This document shows, in pieces, positions 7,327-12,752 of a DNA stretch of 12,752 nt. Numbering within the stretch: the first letter of the stretch is position 1; every line of letters starts with the position of its first letter. Below the pieces are notes generated by a model. That model was given only the letters and a program-made list of their open reading frames with translations, searched no databases and was not told where the DNA came from. The stretch comes from JAGLTA01 sp034660735 (GTDB taxonomy: Bacteria; Patescibacteriota; Patescibacteriia; JAACEG01). The translations under genes and the position numbers were made by a program. The stretch spans positions 1 through 12,752 of the forward strand of contig JAYEJQ010000043.1 in the NCBI GenBank assembly GCA_034660735.1, given 5' to 3'.

Positions 7327-7341
7327 TTGAATTTGTAATTT
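7305..7341. repeat. AT-rich dispersed repeat, copy 2
   Basis: Matches 252-288 at 34 of 37 positions in the same orientation. It lies immediately before the sugar-phosphate transferase start at 7349 and therefore forms most of that gene's leader. Confidence 0.5.
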
Positions 7342-7348
7342 ACTGAAT

Positions 7349-8716
7349 ATGTTCTCAAACAGACTAAAAACATTTATCCTAATGGGTGGCGATCTACTGA
7401 TACTCTACTTTTCTTTAAGCGCAACTTTAATTATCCGCTATGGAATATCAGAAGCCAGCGAACTGTGGAATAGGCATTTTGCGCCTTTTACTATTGTTTA
7501 TCTAATCTGGATAATTGTATTCTATATAATCGGACTATACGAAAACGGCAGACGAAAAAACTCGCTCTCTTTTTATTCCTTGGCAGTAAAAGCTATGATA
7601 ACCAATAGCATAATCGCTGTTATTTTTTTCTATTTTATTTTTTACTCCGAAATCAGTCCTAAAAGAATACTTTTTATAAATATAGTCATTTTTTGCTTTC
7701 TATTTTTTTTGTGGCGAAAATTATACTCAAAAATAATTAGCTCATCTGCCGCGCTTAATAATTTATTAATAATCGGAATAAACAGCCAATCATTGAAAAT
7801 AATCAATCAAGTTGCAAAAAATCCGAATTTCGGATACAAGTTGATAGGGGTTGTCGGAAACAACAGCAGCGGACTTCCTGCTGAAATTGAATTTATAAGC
7901 AGCGAAAATTTAAATCTGCCTGATATTATTAAAAAAGAAAAAATTCAAACAATAGTAAATTCCGACAGTAAAAACCAGTCAAAAATAATCAGTGAACTGT
8001 ATAAAAGTTTGTCTTATAAAGTTAGAATTTTAGGGCTTTCAAATTTTTACGAAGAGTTGAATAAAAAAATTCACATTAATTTGATAAATGAAATCTGGTT
8101 TTTGGAAAATCTTAAAGAAGGCGAAAAAAAAATTTACGAGTTTGGAAAACGAATTGCGGATATCGCGCTTGCGTGCATCGGGCTTATTCTATCTTTTCCG
8201 TTCTTGCCTTTTTTGGCTTTAATAATTAAAATAGACAGCGATGGACATCTGTTTTTTACGCAAATTAGGACTGGCAAAAATGGAAAAAAATTTTTAGCGG
8301 TTAAACTAAGAACAATGGAAAAAAATGCCGAAAAAGAGGGCCCTCAATTAGCAAAAATAAACGATCCGCGTGTTACTAAAATAGGAAAATTTTTACGAAA
8401 AAGCCGCGTTGACGAAATACCGCAACTACTGAATGTCCTGCGAGGCGAAATGAGTTTTATTGGACCTCGCCCTGAACGACCTGAATTCATAAACAAATTA
8501 AAGAAACAGATACCTTTTTATAGACAGCGGCTAATCATTAAGCCAGGACTCACAGGATGCGATCAAATTTCAGGATCCTATCACAGCGCTTCTCAGCAAG
8601 ACAGTTTAGAAAAACTGCAATATGATTTATATTATATAAAAAACAGATCGTTCGCGCTGGATCTTGATATTTTACTAAAAACAGTTAACATTATTCTTAA
8701 AAGACAAGGGAGGTAG
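7349..8716 (+). CDS. Polyprenyl-phosphate glycosyl-1-phosphate transferase (WbaP/WcaJ-like)
   Basis: A 455-residue membrane enzyme that transfers a sugar 1-phosphate from a nucleotide sugar to undecaprenyl phosphate, the first step of surface-glycan synthesis. Four N-terminal membrane helices (about 10-30, 47-63, 83-99, 106-122) are followed by a CoA-binding-like Rossmann domain starting at NNLLIIGINSQS, a membrane-embedded helix (about 271-295) and the bacterial sugar-transferase domain. The domain shows KLRTM (319-323), the catalytic Asp-Glu pair D355-E356 in SRVDEIPQLLNVLRGEMS, and IGPRPERPEF. The usual PGITGWAQ motif reads PGLTGCDQ here, with Trp replaced by C404 and Ala by D405. Being first in the export cluster, it probably primes the exported glycan. 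The sugar cannot be told from sequence. Confidence 0.93.
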   Translation: MFSNRLKTFILMGGDLLILYFSLSATLIIRYGISEASELWNRHFAPFTIVYLIWIIVFYIIGLYENGRRKNSLSFYSLAVKAMITNSIIAVIFFYFIFYSEISPKRILFINIVIFCFLFFLWRKLYSKIISSSAALNNLLIIGINSQSLKIINQVAKNPNFGYKLIGVVGNNSSGLPAEIEFISSENLNLPDIIKKEKIQTIVNSDSKNQSKIISELYKSLSYKVRILGLSNFYEELNKKIHINLINEIWFLENLKEGEKKIYEFGKRIADIALACIGLILSFPFLPFLALIIKIDSDGHLFFTQIRTGKNGKKFLAVKLRTMEKNAEKEGPQLAKINDPRVTKIGKFLRKSRVDEIPQLLNVLRGEMSFIGPRPERPEFINKLKKQIPFYRQRLIIKPGLTGCDQISGSYHSASQQDSLEKLQYDLYYIKNRSFALDLDILLKTVNIILKRQGR

Positions 8717-8721
8717 TCGAA

Positions 8722-8759
8722 AGTCTGTAAAGTCTGTAAAGTCTGTAAAGTCTGTAAAG
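8722..8759. repeat. Four tandem copies of AGTCTGTAA, upstream arm
   Basis: The 9-base unit AGTCTGTAA is repeated exactly four times, with AG of a fifth, starting 6 bases after the transferase stop. Degenerate reverse-complement units follow at 8878-8914. In plus-strand RNA the G of the upstream units can pair with U of the downstream units (G-U wobble), so the arms pair better as RNA than strict DNA complementarity suggests. Repeat number may vary by slippage. Confidence 0.75.
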
Positions 8760-8770
8760 CCAAAAGTCAT

Positions 8771-8886
8771 ATGAGTAAAATAGAAAAAATTAAAGATATA
8801 ATTGCTTGGCAAAAAACAAAAAATATTACTTTAAATATTTATAAATAATTTCAAAATTATTATCAGGCTTCATAAAAACTTTATAG
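8771..8886 (+). pseudogene. Relic of a four-helix-bundle gene (N- and C-terminal ends, middle deleted)
   Basis: An ATG at 8771 opens a 25-codon frame, MSKIEKIKDIIAWQKTKNIT..., ending at TAA 8846-8848. It matches helix 1 of the four-helix-bundle family (compare FTDLIAWKEGHKLVLIIYD of the gene at 4147). Immediately after, in another frame, 8854-8886 reads KLLSGFIKTL then TAG, matching the usual C-terminal end of that family. Helices 2 and 3, including the SNIAEGF motif, are absent, so this is a gene with an internal deletion of roughly 240-270 bases. It lies between complementary repeat arms. It could in principle express a 25-residue peptide, but that looks like a by-product of decay. Confidence 0.75.
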
Positions 8887-8914
8887 ACTTTATAGCCTTT
8901 AGACTTTATGGACT
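8878..8914. repeat. Downstream complementary arm, containing the wzm start codon
   Basis: Reverse-complemented, this stretch reads AGTCCATAA, AGTCTAAA, GGCTATAA, AGTCTATAA: four degenerate versions of the AGTCTGTAA unit at 8722-8759. The ATG of the permease gene (8908-8910) lies inside the outermost unit. If the arms pair in the transcript, that start codon would be buried in the stem. Confidence 0.55.
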
Positions 8915-9726
8915 TAACTATAATCAAACCTAAAAAAACTTTTAGTTGGAATGATTTTAAGGAAATTTGGCAATATAGGGAACTTCTCTATTTCTTTAGT
9001 TGGCGCGACTTAAAAGTTAGATATAAGCAAACGGCGATCGGCGCGATGTGGGCGATTTTCCAACCATTCATCACAATGGTTATTTTTTCCATTTTTTTTG
9101 GAAACTTAGCTAAAATGCCGTCCGACGGAATTCCCTACCCTATTTTTGTTTACACTGGATTGTTGTTGTGGCAATTTTTTTCAACCGCGCTTTCAGAAAC
9201 AAGCAACTGCTTAATAAGCAACCAATCCATTATCACAAAAGTATATTTTCCGCGCTTAATTCTTCCGATATCGTCTGTTGCGACTAAATTTGTTGATTTT
9301 TTCATCGCTTCTATAATTTTAATCTGCTTGATGGCATATTATAATTATCTTCCAAATTTAACAGGGTTGTTAATTTTACCGCTCCTTCTATTAATAACAT
9401 TTATGGCTTCTATCGGCGGCGGACTATTCTTGGCATCTGTTAATGTAAAATACCGAGATGTGCGATACGCGCTCCCGTTTTTTATTCAAATGATGCTATT
9501 CGTAACGCCAGTGATTTACCCAACAAGCATTGCTGGTAAATATTCTTGGATCTTAGCGCTCAACCCGATGACTGGAGTTATTAAAGCCGCAAGAGCCGCG
9601 ATTTTAGGAAACGCGCCGATTAATTGGACGTTATTATTAATTTCTGGAATCGCCTGCCTGATTATGCTAATTATCGGAATAATCTATTTCAAAAAAACAG
9701 AAAGATATTTCGCGGACATAGTATAA
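8908..9726 (+). CDS. wzm: ABC-2 type polysaccharide export permease (Wzm-like)
   Basis: A 272-residue integral membrane subunit that forms the channel for lipid-linked glycan in an ABC exporter (Wzm/TagG/KpsM family). The N-terminal cytoplasmic stretch carries the family signature FFSWRDLKVRYKQT (29-42) followed by GAMWAIFQPF. Next come MPSDGIPYPIFVYTGLLLWQFF and the coupling region ITKVYFPRLILPISS. About six membrane helices are visible, and length is normal. Its ATPase partner begins at 11242, unusually far away because another gene has been inserted between them. The start codon lies in a repeat arm with no Shine-Dalgarno box; no better upstream ATG was found. Confidence 0.93.
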   Translation: MDLTIIKPKKTFSWNDFKEIWQYRELLYFFSWRDLKVRYKQTAIGAMWAIFQPFITMVIFSIFFGNLAKMPSDGIPYPIFVYTGLLLWQFFSTALSETSNCLISNQSIITKVYFPRLILPISSVATKFVDFFIASIILICLMAYYNYLPNLTGLLILPLLLLITFMASIGGGLFLASVNVKYRDVRYALPFFIQMMLFVTPVIYPTSIAGKYSWILALNPMTGVIKAARAAILGNAPINWTLLLISGIACLIMLIIGIIYFKKTERYFADIV

Positions 9727-9732
9727 CTCCAT

Positions 9733-9748
9733 ATAACCCATCAGCAAG
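9733..9748. repeat. 16-bp direct repeat of the wzt 5' end, left copy
   Basis: ATAACCCATCAGCAAG is identical to 11287-11302, which codes for ITHQQ near the N-terminus of Wzt. It begins 7 bases after the wzm stop. Beyond the identical part the left copy keeps scattered similarity: read in the same frame it gives ITHQQAMYIILHYD, compared with ITHQQGGYVALRDV in Wzt. It looks like a decayed remnant of a wzt start left behind when the ATPase gene at 9850 was inserted. Confidence 0.65.
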
Positions 9749-9788
9749 CCATGTATATTATTTTGCATTATGATAATAACTTTTTTTC

Positions 9789-9817
9789 TTGACAAAATCT
9801 AAATAATATAATATTAT
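9789..9817 (+). promoter_or_regulatory. Sigma-70-type promoter of the DUF234 ATPase gene
   Basis: A perfect -35 box TTGACA (9789-9794) is followed, after a 17-base spacer, by TATTAT (9812-9817), five of six matches to the -10 consensus. This is the best promoter match seen in the window. Transcription would start near 9824, giving a leader of about 25 bases before the ATG at 9850. Confidence 0.7.
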
Positions 9818-9839
9818 TTAGATAATATTATTTAGATAA
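9798..9839. promoter_or_regulatory. Palindrome and 14-bp direct repeat over the promoter, possible operator
   Basis: TCTAAATAATA (9798-9808) and its exact reverse complement TATTATTTAGA (9812-9822) are separated by three bases and overlap the spacer and -10 box. TATTATTTAGATAA then occurs twice in tandem (9812-9825, 9826-9839). A symmetric site on a -10 box plus a repeated half-site is the layout expected of a repressor operator. No regulator gene is recognisable nearby, and AT-rich palindromes can arise by chance. Confidence 0.45.
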
Positions 9840-9849
9840 TATAAAAATT

Positions 9850-11223
9850 ATGAAATTTATAAATCGCGAAAATGAATTAACAGTCTTAAACAGCAACATA
9901 ATGAGCGGCGGTCTGTTCATTATTTACGGACGCAGAAGAATCGGAAAAACAGAATTATTAAAACAATTAAAAGTTCCCAAAAAATTCCGCAAAATTTATT
10001 ATTTAGTTAAGGAACAACCTATAGAAAAAACTTTAGAGGAATTAAACAATAAATTCATAAAAGAACTGGATGAATTAAGCCTGCTTGACAGCCCAATAAA
10101 CAATATTAATAAATTATTTAATTTTTTGATGGACAAAAAAATAATTTTTATCTTAGACGAATTTCCGCTATTAATGAAAGAGAAAAACATTTTAGGATAT
10201 ATGCAAGAATTTTTAGACAACAAACCTGAATCCGCCATAATCCTATGCGGAAGTTATATTTCAGCTATGGAAAAAATTAAAGACTACTCATCCCCTATTT
10301 ACGGACGAAGAATGCTTTCTTTAAAAGTTCAGCCTCTTAATTTTAAAAATATAAAAAAATTTTCCATAAAATCAAGCAAAGAAGAGCTAATAAAAATTTA
10401 TGGCGTCTTGGGCGGCATTCCTGAATATTTATTAAAATATTCAGGAAATTTTGACAACTTTATAAAAACAAATCTTTTTAAAAAAGATTCCTATTTATAT
10501 GAAGAAGCGGAATTTTTGTTAAGATATGAATTAAGAGATTTAAGCCTGTATAATTCAATATTAAAATCAATAGCATCAGGATGTACAACTTTAAATGAAA
10601 TCGCGCAAAAATCCTATGTAAAAAAAAATGCTATTGTAAAATATATCAATATGCTAATCGGGCTTGATATTGTAAAAAAGGAACTGCCATATTTATCAGC
10701 AAAAAAAGAAAAATTAAAAGAAAGGGGCGCTTTGTATTTTATAAAAGATAATTATTTTAATTTTTATTATAATTTCATCTATCCATTTAAAGAAGAAATT
10801 GATTTAGGATATACAAATAAAGTCTTTAATTTTTTTAATAAAAATTATAATGCTTATTTAGGATATATTTTTGAAGAAGCCGCGAAACAGCTTATAATTA
10901 AAAAATACAAGGCTAATTTCGGCAGGCAATGGGGAAATTATAAAAGCAAAAAAAATAAAAGACTGGAAACGTTAACCTATGAAATAGATTTATTATCAGT
11001 TGATCAAAAAACAAAAAATATTATCGCGTTTGAGGTTAAATGGAAAAATTTAAGTTATCAAAAAACTAAAAACATTTTGAATGAATTAAAAAACAAAATT
11101 AAATATCTGCCTTTAGAATTAGATGGCTATAAAATAAAAATAGGAATTGTTGGTAAAAATATAAAAAATAAAAATAAAATAAAAAATAATAACTTTTTAG
11201 CTTTTGATTTGCGAGATTTTTAA
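9850..11223 (+). CDS. AAA ATPase with C-terminal PD-(D/E)XK-like domain (DUF234 type)
   Basis: A 457-residue protein of the archaeal-type ATPase/DUF234 group. The N-terminal ATPase domain has FINRENEL, Walker A GRRRIGKT (27-34), Walker B IIFILDEFP (98-106), a sensor-like ILCGSY and SPIYGRR. A winged-helix-like middle follows (GVLGGIPEYL and a helical region around NEIAQKSYVKKNAIVKYI). The C-terminal DUF234 domain has E342, D380 in YEIDLL and E395-V-K397 in IAFEVKWK, the spacing of a PD-(D/E)XK nuclease core. The physiological role of this family is not established; it recurs in mobile and poorly conserved regions of archaea and bacteria. It has its own promoter, breaks the wzm-wzt pair and has no obvious link to glycan export. 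It is very Lys/Asn/Ile-rich with AAA-dominated codons. Confidence 0.88.
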   Translation: MKFINRENELTVLNSNIMSGGLFIIYGRRRIGKTELLKQLKVPKKFRKIYYLVKEQPIEKTLEELNNKFIKELDELSLLDSPINNINKLFNFLMDKKIIFILDEFPLLMKEKNILGYMQEFLDNKPESAIILCGSYISAMEKIKDYSSPIYGRRMLSLKVQPLNFKNIKKFSIKSSKEELIKIYGVLGGIPEYLLKYSGNFDNFIKTNLFKKDSYLYEEAEFLLRYELRDLSLYNSILKSIASGCTTLNEIAQKSYVKKNAIVKYINMLIGLDIVKKELPYLSAKKEKLKERGALYFIKDNYFNFYYNFIYPFKEEIDLGYTNKVFNFFNKNYNAYLGYIFEEAAKQLIIKKYKANFGRQWGNYKSKKNKRLETLTYEIDLLSVDQKTKNIIAFEVKWKNLSYQKTKNILNELKNKIKYLPLELDGYKIKIGIVGKNIKNKNKIKNNNFLAFDLRDF

Positions 11224-11241
11224 ATTCAAACTTTAAACTTT

Positions 11242-12528
11242 ATGACCAATATAATAACCGTAAAAAATATTTCAAAAAAATACAACATAACCCATCAGCA
11301 AGGCGGATATGTTGCTTTGCGCGATGTTATGACTAATGTCGCTAAAAGCCCTTTTTCATTCTTGAAACATAAAGCGAAAGAAGCGGTTGGAAAAGCTGGA
11401 AAAGAAGATTTCTGGGCGTTAAATGATATTAATTTTGAAGTCCAAAAAGGCGAAGCAATCGGAATTATAGGCGCGAATGGCGCTGGAAAATCCACGCTCT
11501 TAAAAATCCTAACAGGCATCACCCCTCCGACAACTGGCGAAATCACAATGCGCGGAAAGGTCGCCTCCCTATTAGAAGTCGGCACTGGCTTCCACCCTGA
11601 ATTAACAGGCAGAGAAAATATTTTTCTGAACGGAACTATTTTAGGGATGACAAAAAAGGAAATTAATGCTAAATTTAATGATATAGTCCAATTCGCTGGA
11701 ATACAAAAATTCATTGACACCCCTGTAAAACGGTATTCATCAGGAATGCACGTCCGTCTCGGCTTTTCAGTAGCCGCACATATGGAACCAGATATTTTAT
11801 TAGTTGACGAAGTCTTAGCCGTAGGCGACGCCGAATTTCAGAAGAAGTGTTTAGGGAAAATGAACGAAGTGACAAAAAAATCCAGACGAACAATCCTATT
11901 CGTAAGCCATAATATGTCGGCTATTCAAAATTTATGCAAAAGGTCTGTTTTGTTAAGAGATGGGAGGGTTGAGATGATTGGAGAAACGGAAAAAGTTGTT
12001 GATAAGTATCTAAATAATCAAACTAATTCATTAAAAACACCGCTGAAAGATAGAAAAGACCGAAGAGGTAATGGTATTATAAAATTTATTAATTTCCACA
12101 TTGAAGATGAGCGCGGTAATGTTTTAGACGACCAAAATATCAAAAGTGGTTCAAACATAACCTTTGTGTTTGATTATAAATGTGATGATGTTTCTAAAGC
12201 GTTAAACATCGATGTCGGGCTTTCATTGCACACACACGATTTTTCAACTTTAAGTGTCTTGTATAGTTCTTATCTAGGTAAAATTTTTCAAAATATTTCT
12301 CCAATAGGAGAATTTCGTTTCAAATTAAAAGAATTGATGTTAATAGAAGGCGATTATAAAATAGGGGCACGTATAACAGTAGACGGTTCTGAGTCTGATT
12401 GGCCACAAAATGGAGTGGGTTCATTTAAAGTCAACCAAAATGATTTTTACATTTCAAAAAATAAAGATTTTAAAAACAAGGCCCCTTTGTTACTTAACGG
12501 TGAATGGAAAATTACAACAAACAAATGA
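11242..12528 (+). CDS. wzt: ABC polysaccharide exporter ATPase with C-terminal Wzt-type domain
   Basis: A 428-residue cytoplasmic ATPase that powers glycan export with the Wzm-like permease at 8908. The ABC domain shows GANGAGKST (77-85), a Q-loop region with LEVGTGFHPELTGRENI, signature YSSGM (165-169), Walker B ILLVDE (185-190) and H-loop FVSHN (H223). From about residue 270 comes an extra beta-rich domain of about 155 residues in the position of the Wzt carbohydrate-binding domain, which in known O-antigen systems recognises the modified end of the glycan. That half is poorly conserved in this family. It starts 18 bases after the inserted ATPase gene and ends with TGA 5 bases before the methyltransferase start. 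Codons 16-20 (ITHQQ) are duplicated at 9733. Confidence 0.95.
   Translation: MTNIITVKNISKKYNITHQQGGYVALRDVMTNVAKSPFSFLKHKAKEAVGKAGKEDFWALNDINFEVQKGEAIGIIGANGAGKSTLLKILTGITPPTTGEITMRGKVASLLEVGTGFHPELTGRENIFLNGTILGMTKKEINAKFNDIVQFAGIQKFIDTPVKRYSSGMHVRLGFSVAAHMEPDILLVDEVLAVGDAEFQKKCLGKMNEVTKKSRRTILFVSHNMSAIQNLCKRSVLLRDGRVEMIGETEKVVDKYLNNQTNSLKTPLKDRKDRRGNGIIKFINFHIEDERGNVLDDQNIKSGSNITFVFDYKCDDVSKALNIDVGLSLHTHDFSTLSVLYSSYLGKIFQNISPIGEFRFKLKELMLIEGDYKIGARITVDGSESDWPQNGVGSFKVNQNDFYISKNKDFKNKAPLLLNGEWKITTNK
11287..11302. repeat. 16-bp direct repeat, right copy inside wzt
   Basis: Identical to 9733-9748. Together the two copies bracket the DUF234 gene and its promoter, with starts 1554 bases apart. 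The length exceeds usual insertion-sequence target duplications, and the copy extends as weaker similarity, which favours a duplicated or decayed gene end over a transposase footprint. Confidence 0.65.
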
Positions 12529-12533
12529 TTTTT

Positions 12534-12752
12534 ATGAATAAACTAAAACGAGCGCTAATAAATCTAATCGTTAGATCTACACCAAAGAAACTCCGTAATA
12601 TTTACCGCAATTACGATGAGGAGCTTAAATTTGCATCACTCTCCTATTCACAAGAAGGCGAAGATATGATTCTTAAAAGAATTTTCGAATCACAAAAAAA
12701 TGGATTTTATATTGATGTGGGGGCTCACCATCCAAAAAGATTTTCCAACACA
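12534..12752 (+). CDS. FkbM-family methyltransferase, N-terminal part (cut by window edge)
   Basis: Seventy-three codons are present before the right edge. After a basic N-terminus the protein reads SYSQEGEDMILKRIF and then NGFYIDVGAHHPKRFSNT. This is the typical start of FkbM-type SAM-dependent methyltransferases, where the IDVGAHHP stretch is the first SAM-binding loop. The family methylates hydroxyl groups of sugars and other small molecules and is common in glycan clusters. It starts 5 bases after the wzt stop, so it is probably in the same operon. It may methylate the exported glycan, perhaps making the end recognised by the Wzt C-terminal domain; that link is inference. No Shine-Dalgarno box is visible. 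Confidence 0.9.
   Translation, partial: MNKLKRALINLIVRSTPKKLRNIYRNYDEELKFASLSYSQEGEDMILKRIFESQKNGFYIDVGAHHPKRFSNT

Noticed and set aside
8722..8759. Regular repeats considered as a CRISPR array
   Set aside because: The unit is 9 bases with no spacers; it is a simple tandem repeat, and no cas genes are present.
9733..11302. 16-bp direct repeat as an insertion-sequence target duplication
   Set aside because: No transposase or terminal inverted repeats are seen, the repeat is long for a target duplication, and similarity continues in decayed form beyond the exact match.
11295..11720. 141-codon open frame on the minus strand inside wzt
   Set aside because: Antisense to a fully supported ABC ATPase domain; its translation has no recognisable motif and mirrors wzt codon structure.
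4447..12528. Alternative genetic code (stop reassignment) to explain the in-frame TAA
   Set aside because: TAA ends several intact genes here, TGA ends wzt and TAG ends the transferase, with normal protein lengths; the standard bacterial code fits.

Overview
The window is an AT-rich bacterial segment that looks like a member of the Candidate Phyla Radiation (Patescibacteria). Supporting this are the compact, A/I/K-codon-rich genes, a short IF-2 and a short RbfA, two four-helix-bundle (23S rRNA intervening-sequence-type) loci, and the lack of a Shine-Dalgarno box before any start codon. This placement is an inference; no rRNA or marker tree is available here. Stops are read with the standard bacterial code: TAA, TAG and TGA all end genes.

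Layout. (1) 1-641 holds no confident gene. It has a possible C-terminal tail of a gene entering from the left (1-129), three GC-rich hairpins and AT-rich repeats. (2) 642-4036, minus strand, is the conserved housekeeping cluster infB-rbfA-nrnA (IF-2, ribosome-binding factor A, DHH nano-RNase/pAp phosphatase). A GC-rich hairpin and C-tract region lies between infB and rbfA. (3) 4124-4541 is a four-helix-bundle gene, divergent from infB, interrupted by an in-frame TAA and flanked by imperfect 22-bp inverted repeats. (4) 4550-7210 is a P2-type cation ATPase. (5) 7349 to the right edge, plus strand, is a surface-glycan assembly and export cluster: a polyprenyl-phosphate sugar-1-phosphate transferase, an ABC-2 permease (Wzm-like), an ABC ATPase with a C-terminal Wzt-type domain, and the start of an FkbM methyltransferase. 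A deletion relic of a second four-helix-bundle gene sits between the transferase and the permease. An unrelated AAA ATPase/nuclease-like gene (DUF234 type) with its own promoter sits between permease and ATPase.

How the genes fit together. The glycan genes suggest the following: the transferase starts the glycan on a lipid carrier, other glycosyltransferases outside the window extend it, Wzm/Wzt export it, and the FkbM enzyme may methylate it. The DUF234 gene breaks the permease-ATPase pair and is bracketed by a 16-bp direct repeat copied from the wzt 5' end, which marks it as an insertion.

The most interesting signals are three. Both four-helix-bundle loci are decayed and both are bracketed by inverted repeats, as if gene plus complementary ends formed a mobile unit resembling 23S rRNA intervening sequences. 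The second is the inserted DUF234 cassette with a palindromic promoter. The third is a U immediately before AUG at all ten gene starts, with no Shine-Dalgarno sequence.
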